Below are positions 27,313 to 36,197 of a stretch of 64,000 nucleotides of DNA, piece by piece. Numbering within the stretch: position 1 is the first letter of the stretch; every line of letters begins with the position of its first letter. Source of the stretch: an uncultured Pirellulaceae bacterium (lineage in GTDB: Bacteria; Planctomycetota; Planctomycetia; Pirellulales; Pirellulaceae); assembly GCA_938084685.1 (NCBI GenBank), contig CALKGE010000001.1, forward strand, positions 124,001-188,000. Reading direction: 5' to 3'. Below the pieces are notes generated by a model. It was not told the origin of the DNA. It saw nothing but the letters and a program-made list of their open reading frames with translations, and did not search any database. A program made the position numbers and the translations under genes.

Positions 27313-29843
27313 CAGCTGATCTCGCTCCTGCGCTCTTGCCGAAATCGATGACCGCGACGAGCCAGATGGCGGGCACTAAGGTGGTCCAGTGTTATTGCAA
27401 ACAGGATTGCCAAACCAACTACCAACTTTATCTTTCCCGCGGATGCCTGATATTGGATCAGTACAGCCTGCAACGTCTTCAGCAGAATCGCTCCCAATGC
27501 AACTCCCACCACACTGCCTCGCCCCCCCGTAATCGAAACACCGCCGATGACGGCAATGGCGATGGCATCCAGTTCCCAGCTTTCTCCCAGAGTCGCCTGC
27601 ATCTGAGTGGTCGTCGCTAACTGCAAGAGCCCGGACAGTGCTACCAGGACTCCACTCAATACAAAAGCCCAGCACCATACCACCGGTTTACGAATCCCCA
27701 ACAACTCTGCGGCTGTCTCTGAATTTCCCACCACATAAAGATGTCGACCTCGACGATGTCGAGTCATAAAAAAATGAACCAGAGTGAATATGACGGCACC
27801 ATAAACGAGCGATGACGGGAAATCTCCTTTACGAGCAATCCAGGTGAAGAACTCCGGAACATCTGTAATCGACTCGCCTTGCATGAGCACCGAAACCATT
27901 CCTCGATAGGCATAGAGCATCCCTAGCGTAACTACAATTGGATGAACATTGCCCCAAATCGACATGGCAACATTTAACAGACTGCCTGTAACAGCTACCA
28001 AAATGGCCACGACAAACCCCGCTGGAATCGCCTGACCGGGTGGGAGACCTGAGGTCATGACGAGGCCACCAGCTGCCGTCGCCAAACCCAACAGCGAGCC
28101 GATGGAAATGTCGATAGCCCCCACAATAATCACGATGGCTGCAGCCAGCCCAAGGATTGCCCAGGGAACGACATTAACCAGCAGGACGGTAAAATCAAAC
28201 TCTGGATTCTTCCACTTCAAGATGGACATCAACACGGCCGAAATCGCCGCCAACGCAAATTCGGTTACGTAACGACCAACAAATGAGCCTCGTGTTGCTG
28301 ACTGGGACGAACGTTTGGGTTTGTCGTATTGCAAAGCCTGATCAGGAAAAGCTAACGCGGCCACTGATTCCGCCGTTGCTTCGGTCATTGGCATTTCGCC
28401 CGATATCTCCCCATCACGAAAAACCACTATGCGGTGGCTATACCGCAGTACTTCTGGCAACTCCGAGCTGATAAACAGAATGGCACAACCTTCTGCTGCG
28501 AGCTGCGCCAAGATGTTATGAATTTCCTCCTTCGCTCCAATGTCCACTCCCCGAGTTGGTTCATCGAGAATCAGGATCTTCGGTTTGTTAAGCAGCCAGC
28601 GGCCAACCAGCACCTTCTGTTGATTCCCTCCGGACAAATCCTCTATGGCTTGAGATGTTGAAGCGAATTTAACACTAAGTTGCTGTTTAACCTCATCGGT
28701 AGCAGCCGCTTCTTTGGCACGACTGGTGAAAGGGCCACTTCCCAAATGACTCAAAGCAGCCGCAACTGTATTTTCTGTTACATTGTGCCATCGAAAGATT
28801 CCTTGATTCAAACGGTCTTCCGTGACAAGACCGATACCCCGGGCAACCGCGTCCCGGGGGCTGCGAATCTGAACTGGTTCGCCTTCCACAGACACCGTAC
28901 CCTGGTGACACTCACGAACGCCGAATAAGGTCTCGGCAAACTCTGTACGACCCGCCCCAACCAGGCCGTAAATGCCTACAATTTCGCCTTGCTTCACTGA
29001 AAGCGATACATCACGAACACTACCGGTAATATCACGCAGTCCAGAAACGACCAATCGTTCTGGGGCCGTGTGATCAGAACCTGACTCCAGGACTTGCCGC
29101 CGCCGATCCACGTCGAAGGGCCGCCCGACCATCGCTTCTACCAGAGCATGCTCGGTCACGTCACTAATCGTTTTGGTCCATATGAGTTTACCGTCACGCA
29201 ACACACTAATTGTGTCACTCAGTTCAAAAATCTCCTCCTGCCTGTGTGAAACGTAAACAATGGCTGCACCCTGTTTTTTCAGTTTGTTGATTTGCGCAAA
29301 CAACCATTCGGTTTCAGAAGCACTTAATGCACTGGTCGGCTCATCCAGAATTAACACTTTGACGCTTTGGGAGACGGCTGAGGCTACTTGCAACATCTGC
29401 CGCTGAGCGACGGTAAGAACGGAGGCAGGTAACCGGGGATCGATCGGCTCGGGCAGAGATACCAGACAACTGGCGGCGATTTCCTGATTGCGAGTCCAGG
29501 AAATAAATCCTGATGAATCGACCGGGAGTCCCTGTAATAACGCAATATTTTCAGCCACACTCAGGTGATCAAATAACTCGGTCTCCTGAAAAACGGTAAC
29601 CACTCCGTTATCCCGAGCACCAACCGGAGAATGATACGGCGGGCCCTGTCTCAGTCCAACCTTGCCGTGATCGGCAGAATATACTCCCGCTGCCAGATGA
29701 ATCAGAGTGCTTTTGCCTGCACCATTTTCACCAACGATTGCGTGAACCTCACCCGCTCGTAACGAAATGGAAACATCATCCAACGCAGTGACGCCGGGAA
29801 ACGTCCTGATTACTCTGTCCCACTCAAAAACAATGTCACTCAT
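27312..29843 (-). CDS. RbsA-RbsC fusion: double ATPase fused to permease of a sugar ABC importer
   Basis: This is an 843-residue protein. Residues 1 to about 500 form two ABC ATPase domains: Walker A GENGAGKST (38-46), signature-like LTVAQRQML and Walker B VLILDEPTSAL in the first; the altered Walker A GLVGAGRTE, intact signature LSGGNQQK and ILILDEPTRGVD in the second, as in RbsA. Residues about 520-843 form an RbsC-type permease (IVIIVGAIDISIGSLLGLATA; AVIGGVSITGGRGSVVG). Most systems encode these parts separately. With the separate permease downstream it can form an asymmetric pair of permease subunits. The import substrate, probably a pentose, hexose or polyol, is inferred. Confidence 0.9.
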   Translation of the reverse strand: MSDIVFEWDRVIRTFPGVTALDDVSISLRAGEVHAIVGENGAGKSTLIHLAAGVYSADHGKVGLRQGPPYHSPVGARDNGVVTVFQETELFDHLSVAENIALLQGLPVDSSGFISWTRNQEIAASCLVSLPEPIDPRLPASVLTVAQRQMLQVASAVSQSVKVLILDEPTSALSASETEWLFAQINKLKKQGAAIVYVSHRQEEIFELSDTISVLRDGKLIWTKTISDVTEHALVEAMVGRPFDVDRRRQVLESGSDHTAPERLVVSGLRDITGSVRDVSLSVKQGEIVGIYGLVGAGRTEFAETLFGVRECHQGTVSVEGEPVQIRSPRDAVARGIGLVTEDRLNQGIFRWHNVTENTVAAALSHLGSGPFTSRAKEAAATDEVKQQLSVKFASTSQAIEDLSGGNQQKVLVGRWLLNKPKILILDEPTRGVDIGAKEEIHNILAQLAAEGCAILFISSELPEVLRYSHRIVVFRDGEISGEMPMTEATAESVAALAFPDQALQYDKPKRSSQSATRGSFVGRYVTEFALAAISAVLMSILKWKNPEFDFTVLLVNVVPWAILGLAAAIVIIVGAIDISIGSLLGLATAAGGLVMTSGLPPGQAIPAGFVVAILVAVTGSLLNVAMSIWGNVHPIVVTLGMLYAYRGMVSVLMQGESITDVPEFFTWIARKGDFPSSLVYGAVIFTLVHFFMTRHRRGRHLYVVGNSETAAELLGIRKPVVWCWAFVLSGVLVALSGLLQLATTTQMQATLGESWELDAIAIAVIGGVSITGGRGSVVGVALGAILLKTLQAVLIQYQASAGKIKLVVGLAILFAITLDHLSARHLARRGHRFRQERRSEIS

Positions 29844-29893
29844 GACTCGTGAAGTAGTTGGCTCCTGGATGGTTCCGACTTCAATAAGCTGAC

Positions 29894-29899
29894 ATTATA
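29894..29899 (-). promoter_or_regulatory. candidate -10 box for the ABC transporter operon
   Basis: A perfect TATAAT lies on the minus strand 51 bases before the ABC fusion start codon, in the 81-nt gap shared with the divergent GGDEF gene. No good -35 is visible at 16-18 nt spacing, so activator help or chance is possible. Confidence 0.35.
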
Positions 29900-29924
29900 C
29901 GCCACAATAAGAAACGTTACGCAT

Positions 29925-30461
29925 ATGAACCGGACTCCTGATTCGCAAACCATGGAATTACAAATCGCTCTATTGATTGCCGCCAATTTTCTGCTCGGCT
30001 ATCTGGTCAAAGGCCGGTGGGGTCAGAACTATAAACCCCTATGGGTAGATCACATAACAGGACTGCCAAATCGCGCTAATTTCGATCGTGCCGTCGAACT
30101 CGCATTACGTGCACCAACGGAAGCGGGGTTGGTCATTATTGACCTGGATGATTTCAAATCCATCAATGACCAGCAAGGACATCTGGCCGGAGATGCGCTA
30201 CTCAAAAGTGCGGCGGAAACATTGTCAGATCTGACCAGCGATTACGGGACCCTGTTTCGCTGGGGAGGTGATGAATTTGTGCTACTGGTCCCGACAACCA
30301 ATCATCATCTCGATAATATTTGCTCGATGATCGAAACACAATTCAGCAAAGCCGATGTCGGCCTGAGATGCTCTACAGGATCTGCCAGCCGGCAACCAGA
30401 TGACACTCCGGCGACATTCTTTGAACGCGCCGATCAAAATCTCTACGCGAATAAATCATAA
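29925..30461 (+). CDS. small GGDEF-domain diguanylate cyclase
   Basis: This is a protein of 178 residues with one N-terminal hydrophobic segment (IALLIAANFLLGYLV), then a short linker and a GGDEF domain: DHITGLPNRANFDRA, VIIDLDDFKSINDQQGHLAGD, and the intact active site RWGGDEF. The product-inhibition RxxD motif just before the active site is absent (LTSD at that position), so feedback control is unlikely. It should make cyclic-di-GMP at the membrane; it has no sensor domain. It is divergent from the ABC transporter operon. The stop is followed within 13 nt by a hairpin-rich region. Confidence 0.88.
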   Translation: MNRTPDSQTMELQIALLIAANFLLGYLVKGRWGQNYKPLWVDHITGLPNRANFDRAVELALRAPTEAGLVIIDLDDFKSINDQQGHLAGDALLKSAAETLSDLTSDYGTLFRWGGDEFVLLVPTTNHHLDNICSMIETQFSKADVGLRCSTGSASRQPDDTPATFFERADQNLYANKS

Positions 30462-30474
30462 GGCCCGCAAAGTC

Positions 30475-30663
30475 ACCTTGACCCCAACAAGGTTTGTCCA
30501 TTAATCTCCCGCCCTGTTGGAGAGAAACACTCTCCGACACGATTTTCCGACTCGGCGGCACGGAGGCCACTGGGTTGGAAATCAACCAATCCAATCGCTC
30601 CCGAAGTGAAAGTCGGAATCCTCTGCCCCCCTGGGATCCACTGACATTTTGGGAGCTTTTTTT
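30475..30663 (+). ncRNA. candidate structured RNA or structured 3' UTR ending in a T-run
   Basis: Four perfect or near-perfect hairpins lie in 190 nt: ACCTTG/CAAGGT (30475-30493); GTTGGAGAG/CTCTCCGAC with a 5-nt loop (30516-30538); a long-range stem TTCCGACT/AGTCGGAA (30545-30552 with 30611-30618) enclosing GGTTG/CAACC (30573-30587); and a terminal GCCCCC/GGGAGC stem (30625-30630 with 30651-30656, one mismatch) before seven Ts. GCTCCC (30597-30602) can also pair with GGGAGC, which would exclude the enclosing stem. No convincing protein-coding frame is seen. It could be an independent RNA, the 3' end of the GGDEF message, or a dispersed repeat. Confidence 0.45.
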
Positions 30664-30690
30664 ATGCGTCCGCCGAATTCGCCCATCAAT

Positions 30691-30846
30691 AAGTGCCACC
30701 CACTCTCTTCGCACCAATTCACGCTAAACTCACCGCTTAAATAGGTGCCACCCACTCGTTTCCGGGCCCTTCCGAGCGGTTTTCAGCTATTGCAAGAGTG
30801 GGTGTCACCTAATGATTTTGAAAGAGTGGGTGGCACCTAATGATTT
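30691..30846. repeat. REP-like repeat locus B: four copies in nested inverted arrangement
   Basis: Two copies read (A/G)GTGCCACCCACTC (30691-30706 and 30743-30758). Two copies read in the complementary orientation, AGAGTGGGTG(T/G)CACCT (30795-30810 and 30823-30838), each followed by AATGATTT. Inner copies face each other across 36 nt and outer copies enclose them, so nested hairpins are possible. It matches the element at 15.9-16.1 kb. The rest of the gap (30847-30971) shows no further structure beyond a probable leader for the next gene. Confidence 0.88.
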
Positions 30847-30971
30847 CAGAGGTTTGAACAAGATCTCCCCAAAAACTGCCTATTTATCGCAAATTATCCA
30901 TTCAAAGGTATGAGGCTCCAATCTCAACTGCCGAAAGGGATTTTGATCTTGATGGCGAGGAGTCCAGAGAC

Positions 30972-32138
30972 GTGATACGGCAGATTTCTTTTGTGCTACT
31001 GTTAACCACTCTGACAGCTACTGTCAGTGCCGAGTCGACGTTGGTGCCTGACATTCAACAACGTATCGACGAAATAGCCAAAGCTGGTGCTGACACGTTC
31101 ACTCATCGTGCAGAACGAACGCCCAAACCAGCGAAATACTCGCGTCCAGACACCCACGCCTCGGCTCATCTCATGGGGGCTCATCTGCACGGTCCGTCTG
31201 AACGGATGATCGAATACAAATACATGAACATGTCGATGTCTGGTCTTTTCGCAGGTGAAACTGAATTGTCCAACGCCGAGGTTTTGACCAACTACCCAAC
31301 CACGATGGTCATTCCGGAACGGATGAGTATGGAAATGCATATGCTCCACTACATGGCAGGCTGGAAAGAAGGTATCACGCTTTACATCATGCCCATGTGG
31401 CTTAGTAACACCATGGAAATGACTCCCTACATGAAAGATGAAGGGGGAATGAAAATGGCGATGGCAACACAGCGGCGAACAAATTCAGGATTCGGGGACT
31501 TACCCTTCGGAGCACTTTGGCAAATTCGATCAAACGAGGAAGAAAGAACGGAACTGATTCTCAACATTGGATTCTCCGCTCCTACCGGTGACATCGATGG
31601 GACAACCTCAAGTCCCATGAATCCGATGATGCAGATTGAGTACCCCTATCCGATGCGACTTGGTGCCGGTACCTGGATGGCTCGTCCGGGAATCACGTGG
31701 AATAAATATACGGATGACTCCAGTTTCGGTGTACAACTCCAGACGAACATCGCGTTGGGTAAAAGTGACGCCGGTTATGCTCCCAGTGATACTTACCGAC
31801 TGAACGGCTGGTACAGTAAGCTCTTTAGCGAGGACAAAACCTGGGCTTATACCTTGAGAACGGAAGGGATCTGGGCAAGCGACTATCAGGGACAGGATCC
31901 GCAACTGGAAACCATGACAATGGGCTCGCCACCAATGACTCTGGCTCAAATGAATCCTGCAGCCAACGGCGCATTTCGAGGCGGGCAGTTCATGAACTTT
32001 GGTTACGGCCTCATCAAATCACTCCGAGATGGCAGCCGCCTCAATTTTGAATTCACTCATCCGGTGCATCAGGACTTTCGAGGCTTACAGATGGGAACCG
32101 ACTGGACAATCGCCGCGAGCTGGTCCAAGTCCTATTAA
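30972..32138 (+). CDS. Met/His-rich exported barrel-like protein (copper-cluster 'transporter' family)
   Basis: This is a protein of 388 residues starting with GTG at 30972, with GAGGAG upstream at good spacing. A signal peptide (FVLLLTTLTATVSA) is followed by a strikingly Met/His-rich stretch: HLMGAHLHGPSERMIEYKYM, then MSMEMHMLHYMAG. The remainder has alternating barrel-like strands (RLGAGTWMARPGITW, FGVQLQTNIALG) and ends with an aromatic-rich strand. I recall related proteins with MGxHMH and YRYMxM motifs near copper-export genes in other bacteria. No copper genes are visible here, so a metal role is an inference. Confidence 0.7.
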   Translation: MIRQISFVLLLTTLTATVSAESTLVPDIQQRIDEIAKAGADTFTHRAERTPKPAKYSRPDTHASAHLMGAHLHGPSERMIEYKYMNMSMSGLFAGETELSNAEVLTNYPTTMVIPERMSMEMHMLHYMAGWKEGITLYIMPMWLSNTMEMTPYMKDEGGMKMAMATQRRTNSGFGDLPFGALWQIRSNEEERTELILNIGFSAPTGDIDGTTSSPMNPMMQIEYPYPMRLGAGTWMARPGITWNKYTDDSSFGVQLQTNIALGKSDAGYAPSDTYRLNGWYSKLFSEDKTWAYTLRTEGIWASDYQGQDPQLETMTMGSPPMTLAQMNPAANGAFRGGQFMNFGYGLIKSLRDGSRLNFEFTHPVHQDFRGLQMGTDWTIAASWSKSY

Positions 32139-32158
32139 AGATCGACCAAACGCAAGCA

Positions 32159-32767
32159 TTACTCTTCCCGAGCAGAATATTCTTCACCATTAATCAGCGT
32201 CAACGGTGGATCTTCTGTGGGAGCCTGAAGAGTCTGAGGCACACGTTCTATCGTCTCCTCACTCTTTGTACCACTGGATATCACAGTCAACGAATCCGCT
32301 CCAGATGCATTGACGTAATTCCTGAGTGGATACTGCCACTGTGGCTGGCTTCCCACAACTGGCACCCATCCGGTGACAAAGGGCCGCAAACTACCATGTT
32401 GAAACGAGCCAAAACCACCATGTGGGACGGTCAAATAAGGAGCCTCCATGACCAGCGATCGGTCCATGCCCTGGCTGGCCCACAGATTAAATCGCCCTCG
32501 CAGATTCCCAAACCGAAATCCCGCTCCGAATCTGGCATCCCGCCCGTCATATCCACCATAGGGAGGGATGACAGGTGCACCCCAGTTGAAGAACCAGCCG
32601 CCCCGCCTGAAGTTCTGTTCCAGATAGCATGACGAACCAATATTCTCGTACCATCGTTCAGTAATCCGACCATGGGGTACTGAGAGAACGGTCTGCTGCG
32701 CATCCAGCTGGGAACTGTACAGCAGGGCACAACTGGCGACGGTAATCAACAGGCATTTGTTCAACAT
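32159..32767 (-). CDS. exported protein of unknown function
   Basis: This is a protein of 202 residues. The ATG at 32767 lies 7 nt after the upstream gene's stop and begins a clear signal peptide (CLLITVASCALLYSSQLDA). The mature protein is rich in Gly, Phe, Trp and Pro (RRGGWFFNWGAPVIPPYGG, RFGNLRGRFNLWASQGMDR), without Cys pairs or a known catalytic motif. Close spacing to the zinc-ribbon membrane protein implies co-transcription. It is convergent with the Met/His-rich gene. No family is recognised. Confidence 0.65.
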   Translation of the reverse strand: MLNKCLLITVASCALLYSSQLDAQQTVLSVPHGRITERWYENIGSSCYLEQNFRRGGWFFNWGAPVIPPYGGYDGRDARFGAGFRFGNLRGRFNLWASQGMDRSLVMEAPYLTVPHGGFGSFQHGSLRPFVTGWVPVVGSQPQWQYPLRNYVNASGADSLTVISSGTKSEETIERVPQTLQAPTEDPPLTLINGEEYSAREE

Positions 32768-32774
32768 GCTTCTA

Positions 32775-34148
32775 TTATCCGGCCATACCCCAAAGCAGTC
32801 CAATAAAAAACGTAGGGATGACCGTAGCCATCAAAAACGCTCCTATTGCCTGCCCCATAGGCTTTTCTTGAGTTTTGGATAGTCCGCAACACATTTGGAC
32901 ACACCAGAAAATCGGAAAGAAAACCGGCCCGAGAAACGGGACAGCCAATGTCTGCAAGTTGGCTCCCAAACTATATGCCATCATACGATTGGTCGTAGCA
33001 AATGGTTTTTCCGTCCCCCCCACAACAAATGCGGCTGCATACAGCAATGCTCCAAAACAGAACATGAAAATGGGAATCAGCAGCAACCCGATCCCGAACC
33101 AAATCCCAATGCCAACTCCGAACTGACTTGCGAGTTTCAGATAATCGACACCATCAGGCATATGAGGCGCAGCCAGCAGGCAGGCAACAATTAGCACGGG
33201 AATCATGGCAATCGCAAATAGAATCGTCGCCATCATATGACCTGCCACGGCAAATCCTATCGGGTTCCCCAAACCATCATCTTCGTACATTTGCTGAAAG
33301 GCTGTATTTGGCCTGAACAAAATCAATTTGCAGGTTGGCCAAAATCGTCCACCCTGTTCCGGTGGATTTTCCCAGGGAAGCCCATCACGTTTTACCGAAG
33401 TCTTTTCAGTCGTCGGCGTGGATGGCTTTACCATCTTGTCAGAGCCCCAGCTACCCGCTTGCAAAGGCGATTCGGGGACATAACCTTTCAGCAGGTCGGG
33501 GCCAGCCAGGTTTACCTTGACCGAAGTAACGGGCTTCATGGGAGACTGCAACGCCGAATGCTTGACTCGAAACCCGGCCGCTGTCGAGTAATATGGAATA
33601 TCAACCGTCGCGCGACAGTTTGGACAACGCCCTTTCTTGCCAGCATGCTCCTTGGGTACTCGAACCTGCTGGCGACAGTCCCTGCATTCGAACTGGATTT
33701 TTTCCGCTTCGGCTTTATCCAGTTCGGATGCCTCTGTAGAGTCTTCGGCCGTTTGCGAGTCTGCAGTCTGCGCTTTGGATTTGGCCGATTCCACCAATTC
33801 CAATCGAAGGCTCGCCACACTCAACCGGGAAATCGCTTCACAACTTGTGCATTGAATCTTCTTATGTGCTTTATCTGCCGGAATCGACAATCTATGGTCA
33901 CAGACACGACACCGAAATCGATAGTAATCGGACTTCTCGCCACGATGATAATTGGCCTTTAAGATCAGCACGACTCCATTCCCATCGCGGATCTCGTCGA
34001 GTTTACCTTCCAGGTCGGCAATGGGAATCTCCATGACGGACTGGCACTCAGGACAAGCTCCTTTCATACCGGCCGTAGAACCAGGCGCACTGATTGGCGA
34101 CTTGCACGACTTGCAGAGGAAATCGATCTGGGCAGGTAAGGAGTTCAA
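32775..34148 (-). CDS. zinc-ribbon membrane protein with Yip1-like C-terminal domain
   Basis: This is a protein of 457 residues. Three zinc-ribbon-type Cys quartets lie in the first ~190 residues: CKSC...CPEC, CRVC...CTSC and CRDC...CPNC, each a CxxC pair of the kind that holds one zinc. A linker (about 190-260) follows, then five hydrophobic segments (for example IGFAVAGHMMATILFAIAMIPVLIVACLLAA) resembling the Yip1 domain. Many planctomycetes carry proteins of this layout, with unknown function. Zinc ribbons suggest protein or nucleic-acid contact at the cytoplasmic face. It lies downstream of hisF. Confidence 0.75.
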   Translation of the reverse strand: MNSLPAQIDFLCKSCKSPISAPGSTAGMKGACPECQSVMEIPIADLEGKLDEIRDGNGVVLILKANYHRGEKSDYYRFRCRVCDHRLSIPADKAHKKIQCTSCEAISRLSVASLRLELVESAKSKAQTADSQTAEDSTEASELDKAEAEKIQFECRDCRQQVRVPKEHAGKKGRCPNCRATVDIPYYSTAAGFRVKHSALQSPMKPVTSVKVNLAGPDLLKGYVPESPLQAGSWGSDKMVKPSTPTTEKTSVKRDGLPWENPPEQGGRFWPTCKLILFRPNTAFQQMYEDDGLGNPIGFAVAGHMMATILFAIAMIPVLIVACLLAAPHMPDGVDYLKLASQFGVGIGIWFGIGLLLIPIFMFCFGALLYAAAFVVGGTEKPFATTNRMMAYSLGANLQTLAVPFLGPVFFPIFWCVQMCCGLSKTQEKPMGQAIGAFLMATVIPTFFIGLLWGMAG

Positions 34149-34210
34149 AGCGGGTTCAGAAGAAAAGACAGGGACGACGCTTACGCCATCATTTTATTCG
34201 CCAGCTGGCC

Positions 34211-34978
34211 CTAAAGTCGAACAGGAATTCCCCGTGCAGCCATCAACTGCTTGGTTTCCTGGATAGTATATTCACCAAAGTGGAATATACTGGCGGCCAA
34301 AGCTGCATTTGCTTTGCCCAGTAAAATCGCATCTGCCAAATGTTCTGGTGAGCCAGCCCCGCCGCTGGCCACTACAGGAATCGAAACCGCCTCGCTGACC
34401 GCTCGAGTGATCTCAATATCATACCCATCTTTGGTTCCGTCACAGTCCATGCTGGTCAACACAATCTCACCTGCGCCAAGCCGCTCCACTTCCTTTGCCC
34501 AGCTCACAGCCTCAAGCCCAGTTGGCGTACGGCCTCCATTGATATGAACTTCCCAGACTTCGCGACCATCGCGCTGAATCCGTTTGGGATCAATGTTCAC
34601 CACAATACACTGACTACCAAATTTACGGGCAGCCTCGCGGACGAATTCTGGATCTTTGCAGGCGGCTGAATTAATCGACACCTTATCGGCTCCAGCCTTC
34701 AGGAGTGATCGAATATCTTCGATAGTTCGGATACCTCCCCCCACCGTGAGTGGCATAAAAATCTGCTCGGCGGTCCGTTTAACGACATCCAGCATGATAT
34801 TCCGCCCTTCATGGCTCGCTGTGATATCCAAAAAGACCAACTCGTCTGCCCCCTCGCGTTCATAACGCGAAGCCACCTGAACCGGGTCACCCGCATCGCG
34901 CAAATTGACAAAGTTCGTTCCTTTGACAACTCGCCCGCTTTCCACATCCAGACAGGGAATAATTCGATTCGCCAGCAT
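34211..34978 (-). CDS. hisF: HisF, imidazole glycerol phosphate synthase cyclase subunit
   Basis: This is a protein of 255 residues, the canonical length. The start at 34978 ([12 protein letters not shown]) is preceded by GAGAG. It is a (beta/alpha)8 barrel with catalytic Asp in CLDV near residue 11 and a second Asp in VVNIDPKR near 130. The phosphate-binding turns [10 protein letters not shown] and [11 protein letters not shown] are visible. It joins with HisH to form imidazole glycerol phosphate and AICAR in histidine synthesis. No other his gene is in the window, which fits the scattered biosynthetic genes of planctomycetes. Confidence 0.95.
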   Translation of the reverse strand: MLANRIIPCLDVESGRVVKGTNFVNLRDAGDPVQVASRYEREGADELVFLDITASHEGRNIMLDVVKRTAEQIFMPLTVGGGIRTIEDIRSLLKAGADKVSINSAACKDPEFVREAARKFGSQCIVVNIDPKRIQRDGREVWEVHINGGRTPTGLEAVSWAKEVERLGAGEIVLTSMDCDGTKDGYDIEITRAVSEAVSIPVVASGGAGSPEHLADAILLGKANAALAASIFHFGEYTIQETKQLMAARGIPVRL

Positions 34979-35016
34979 ATTCAGAGACTCTCGCTCCTGT
35001 CGTCCATTTCGATATC

Positions 35017-35859
35017 TTAATGAACCTCGGCAATCGCCTCTTTGGCGACTTCGATGCACTGCTTTATATCATCAATGGGATTCTGTGGATTCGCTTCATA
35101 TTCCAGAGAGATGGAACCGTCGGCCGGGAACTTCACTTTTTTCAAGGCTTTGAACACTCCGACAACATCCAGGTGACCTTCGCCAATGACGGTGTTGTGC
35201 GAAACTTTCTCCATTTTCGCTTCATCTTTTATATGCAAAGCGAAAACCCGATTCTTAAGCCGCAGAATTGCTTCGACAGGATCTTCCTTACTCCGAATAA
35301 AGTGTCCAGTATCAACACAGGCACCAATTAACGGATGGTGATCTCGCACCGCATCGACAACCGAGTCTATCTTGTCGTAGAGGGCATCTGGGCCATGATT
35401 ATGAATAGCAATGCGGATGTTATATTCGGCAACCAGTTTGTCGAGCGAATCGAAAGAATCCGGAGTTGGATTGGCAGTGATACATTTCACACCGATACGC
35501 TTGGCAAAATCGAATACACTCTTATTCGTTTCGTGGTCTTTATTGAATCCCCACACACCGTGAGCAGCCATGGTGATCTCGGCTTTTTTAAGCAAATCCT
35601 TCAGATTCGCCAATCCTTGCTCATCGATATCTTTGGGCACATGATTGGGATAAAACTCGACAAAATGAAGGCCCATACCCTGGATATGGCGGATCGCTTC
35701 GAGCAGGTTAAAGCCTCGCAGCGAGTAACTCTGGATACCAATTGGCAAACCCTTGAACGGATCGTCTGCGGCGGAGGCGCGAGGTACATCCAGCATCGAA
35801 ACTCCGGCCACAGCAGCAGCGGCCAACATCTGGCGGCGGTCCAATAAAAACTGACTCAT
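35017..35859 (-). CDS. secreted sugar phosphate isomerase/epimerase-type TIM barrel
   Basis: This is a protein of 280 residues. The ATG at 35859 gives an N-terminus with a twin-arginine-like signal ([15 protein letters not shown]), followed by ASAADDP. The body is an AP-endonuclease-2-like barrel: [58 protein letters not shown] and a final [10 protein letters not shown], which carry the His/Glu/Asp residues that bind a divalent metal in this family. Tat export implies that it folds with its metal before secretion. The sugar substrate is unknown. It ends 38 nt before hisF begins. Confidence 0.82.
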   Translation of the reverse strand: MSQFLLDRRQMLAAAAVAGVSMLDVPRASAADDPFKGLPIGIQSYSLRGFNLLEAIRHIQGMGLHFVEFYPNHVPKDIDEQGLANLKDLLKKAEITMAAHGVWGFNKDHETNKSVFDFAKRIGVKCITANPTPDSFDSLDKLVAEYNIRIAIHNHGPDALYDKIDSVVDAVRDHHPLIGACVDTGHFIRSKEDPVEAILRLKNRVFALHIKDEAKMEKVSHNTVIGEGHLDVVGVFKALKKVKFPADGSISLEYEANPQNPIDDIKQCIEVAKEAIAEVH

Positions 35860-36004
35860 TATTTCATCACCCAATCAAAATTCCACGTTGAGGTTAAATC
35901 GTCTTGCCTTCAGTATAGAACATTTGATGGCGCTCTAGAACCTGCCGCCTCGACTCACGATAATTGACCTTGGAACACAACCACTCGAGTTCACGAATTC
36001 GAGC

Positions 36005-36032
36005 CTGCACAAAAATATCCATGTGCTATACT
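36005..36032 (+). promoter_or_regulatory. candidate extended -10 promoter for pilT
   Basis: TGC-TATACT (36024-36032) is an extended -10 element, with a weak -35 (CTGCAC, 36005-36010) at 16-nt spacing. It is about 165 nt upstream of the pilT ATG. The rest of the 338-nt gap (35860-36197) holds no coding frame or clear motif. Confidence 0.4.
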
Positions 36033-36197
36033 TGTAAATACTCTGGATTAGGCGAACGATCCTGATAATCAGCTTTTCAACTAATCAGAAGAATCCGTTT
36101 GATTTCTTCAAACGTCCCGTGGCTGGTCCATATCAAGCTCAAAACACATCCATAACACGAAGGACCGGCATCATCCGGCAAAGTGGAGTACTAGAAG

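Noticed and set aside
29925..30663. Cyclic-di-GMP riboswitch downstream of the GGDEF gene
   Set aside because: The stems do not contain the conserved class I or II aptamer core, and the segment lies after, not before, the coding region.
30373..30717. A minus-strand open frame of 114 codons over the hairpin-rich segment
   Set aside because: It overlaps the end of the GGDEF gene and the paired stems, has no ribosome site, and its sequence looks like a read-through of structured repeats.
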